Shown here: one piece after another, positions 6,657 to 7,573 of the stretch | Layout of the letters: each line of letters starts with the position of its first letter | How positions within the stretch are numbered: the first letter of the stretch is position 1 | Origin: JAFGIT01 sp016929465 [NCBI: Candidatus Coatesbacteria bacterium] | Lineage (GTDB): Bacteria; B130-G9 | NCBI GenBank assembly: GCA_016929465.1 | Contig: JAFGIT010000331.1 | Location: forward strand, 1-7,573 | Reading direction: 5' to 3' | DNA: 7,573 bases | Notes under the pieces: model-generated | The model's input: only the letters and a program-made list of their open reading frames with translations | The model's database searches: none | Told to the model about the DNA's origin: nothing | Program-made: the position numbers and the translations under genes

Positions 6657-7573
6657 ATGAAACATCTACTCATAGCGTCACTGATTGTAGCAGTTTTCGT
6701 GCCATTCCTTCTAAATTTGTGTTTTGGCGCCGCCTGGGCAGAATTTGGCAACACAAGTGAAGTATCCGCGATCGCCTCGACGAACGTTCTCGGCGGAGCG
6801 GACGTGCTCGCCGGAACGAACGGCGGCATCATCCAGTGGCGAGAAGGTGGATTACTTGGGTCGTATGGAGTCCTTGATGGGCTGCCGTCCGGGAATGTCA
6901 CCGCAATGGCGAACGATCCCGCATACGGACTCGCAATCGGGACGGATAGTGGCGCCCTGCTCGTTTCCACGTCGGGAATCCGCCATTTGGACGCATCCAA
7001 TGGCCTCGGCGACGACATGGTATTTGACCTTGCATTCGATCCTGATGGCCGCCTGCTGGCTGGAACCCTGAAGGGAATCGCAATCATTGACGACATCGGC
7101 GGAATACTCCTGAATACAGACAACGGCCTCCCCGCCGACAGGATTATCTCGGTTCTCGCCGATCTGGACCGGTCCATTTGGGTCGGCACGAGCGGTTTCG
7201 GCGCCGCTAATATCGCATCTGAGCGGATTACTCTTCTGACGACCGCCGATGGATTGGCCGGCGATTTCATCTACGACATCGCGCATGATCCAATGGGGAG
7301 GATCGTGTTCGCCACCGACGGCGGTGTGTCAGTCTTCGATGACCTCGGGATACGGGGCTTTCGGCCTCCAGAAGATGCGTCCGAAACGGCTATTCTATGC
7401 CTGAAAACAACCACGGACAGCGTCCTCTGCGGAGGCCCGGCAGGGCTATTCGAGCTCGCGGGCGATGAATTCCAACGAGTACAGCACGGGGAATGGCTGC
7501 AGGATAGGTCGGTTCAGGCGATTACCACCGATTCGGACGGCGTTGTTGTCATCGCGCTCCAGCCATTGGATCC
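6657..7573 (+). CDS. Secreted Reg_prop-type beta-propeller protein, N-terminal part (3' end outside window)
   Basis: The frame runs without a stop from ATG 6657 to the right edge, giving 305 complete codons. Residues 1-28 form a Sec signal peptide: MKH, a long hydrophobic stretch (LLIASLIVAVFVPFLLNLCF), then AAWA with likely cleavage before EF. The Cys at 22 is not in a lipobox. The mature part is built of ~40-residue blades of the two-component-regulator-propeller type, with the recurring pattern GLP..xV..l..d..G.lwiGT..G: LDGLPSGNVTAMAND...AIGTDSG (73-99), NGLGDDMVFDLAFDPDGRLLAGT (115-137), NGLPADRIISVLADL...IWVGTSG (156-180), DGLAGDFIYDIAHDPMG..VFATDGG (198-223), plus two weaker blades to the edge. 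Such propellers occur as sensor domains of hybrid histidine kinases, or in stand-alone exported proteins often followed by a C-terminal sorting or binding domain. The missing 3' end would decide which. The gene diverges from the glycosyltransferase pair and could encode a glycosylation client; that is conjecture. Confidence 0.85.
   Translation, partial: MKHLLIASLIVAVFVPFLLNLCFGAAWAEFGNTSEVSAIASTNVLGGADVLAGTNGGIIQWREGGLLGSYGVLDGLPSGNVTAMANDPAYGLAIGTDSGALLVSTSGIRHLDASNGLGDDMVFDLAFDPDGRLLAGTLKGIAIIDDIGGILLNTDNGLPADRIISVLADLDRSIWVGTSGFGAANIASERITLLTTADGLAGDFIYDIAHDPMGRIVFATDGGVSVFDDLGIRGFRPPEDASETAILCLKTTTDSVLCGGPAGLFELAGDEFQRVQHGEWLQDRSVQAITTDSDGVVVIALQPLD

Noticed and set aside
6650-7270. 206-aa minus-strand ORF
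   Set aside because: It is antisense to the propeller gene. The plus strand there gives a signal peptide and regular blade repeats; this ORF is Ser/Pro/Arg-rich and featureless.
7568-7573. GGATCC at the right edge as a sign of a clone boundary
   Set aside because: A second GGATCC occurs at 206-211 inside flgG. A hexamer at the cut point of an arbitrary window is weak evidence.
1-7573. tRNA or rRNA genes, CRISPR arrays, insertion sequences, integrase or attachment sites
   Set aside because: None seen: coding regions cover nearly the whole window, and I found no spaced direct repeats, transposase-like protein or tRNA-like fold.

Overview
The window comes from a flagellated, probably Gram-negative bacterium that I cannot place further. 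The first gene is the 3' end of a flagellar rod gene. The large central genes are multi-span GT-C glycosyltransferases fused to TPR repeats, and the last gene encodes an exported beta-propeller. DUF2723-TPR fusions and Reg_prop propellers are common in poorly cultured bacterial phyla, but no sequence here pins down a lineage. Most of the window is GC-rich (36 of 60 bases at 181-240, 38 of 60 at 2281-2340). The block at about 480-1340 is clearly poorer in GC (19 of 60 at 841-900, 24 of 60 at 1141-1200).

Layout. (1) 1-458 (+): C-terminal half of the distal rod protein FlgG, cut by the window edge and ending in a perfect 19-bp palindrome. (2) 463-1263 (-): a low-GC two-gene unit made of a 191-aa three-span membrane protein and a 66-aa highly charged protein, each with a good Shine-Dalgarno sequence. 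It runs head-on into flgG with a 4-nt gap. (3) 1362-6600 (-): two large genes overlapping by 20 bp. The upstream one (936 aa) is a GT-C type membrane glycosyltransferase with TPR repeats. The downstream one (815 aa) is a DUF2723 protein O-mannosyltransferase-like enzyme, also with TPR repeats. (4) 6601-6656: a short AT-rich divergent intergenic region. (5) 6657-7573 (+): a secreted Reg_prop-type beta-propeller protein, cut by the right edge; its reading frame stays open to the end of the window.

How the genes may work together. The overlapping glycosyltransferase pair is almost certainly one transcription unit. It probably transfers sugars from lipid-linked donors onto exported proteins or envelope glycans, with the TPR tails recruiting partners. 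The divergent propeller is exported and could be a client, but nothing in the sequence proves that. The low-GC module looks like a separate accessory insertion. Its membrane protein has the general plan of SLATT or Pycsar-type membrane effectors, but no nucleotide cyclase or other sensor gene lies in the window. It is the best candidate here for something undescribed, held with modest confidence.
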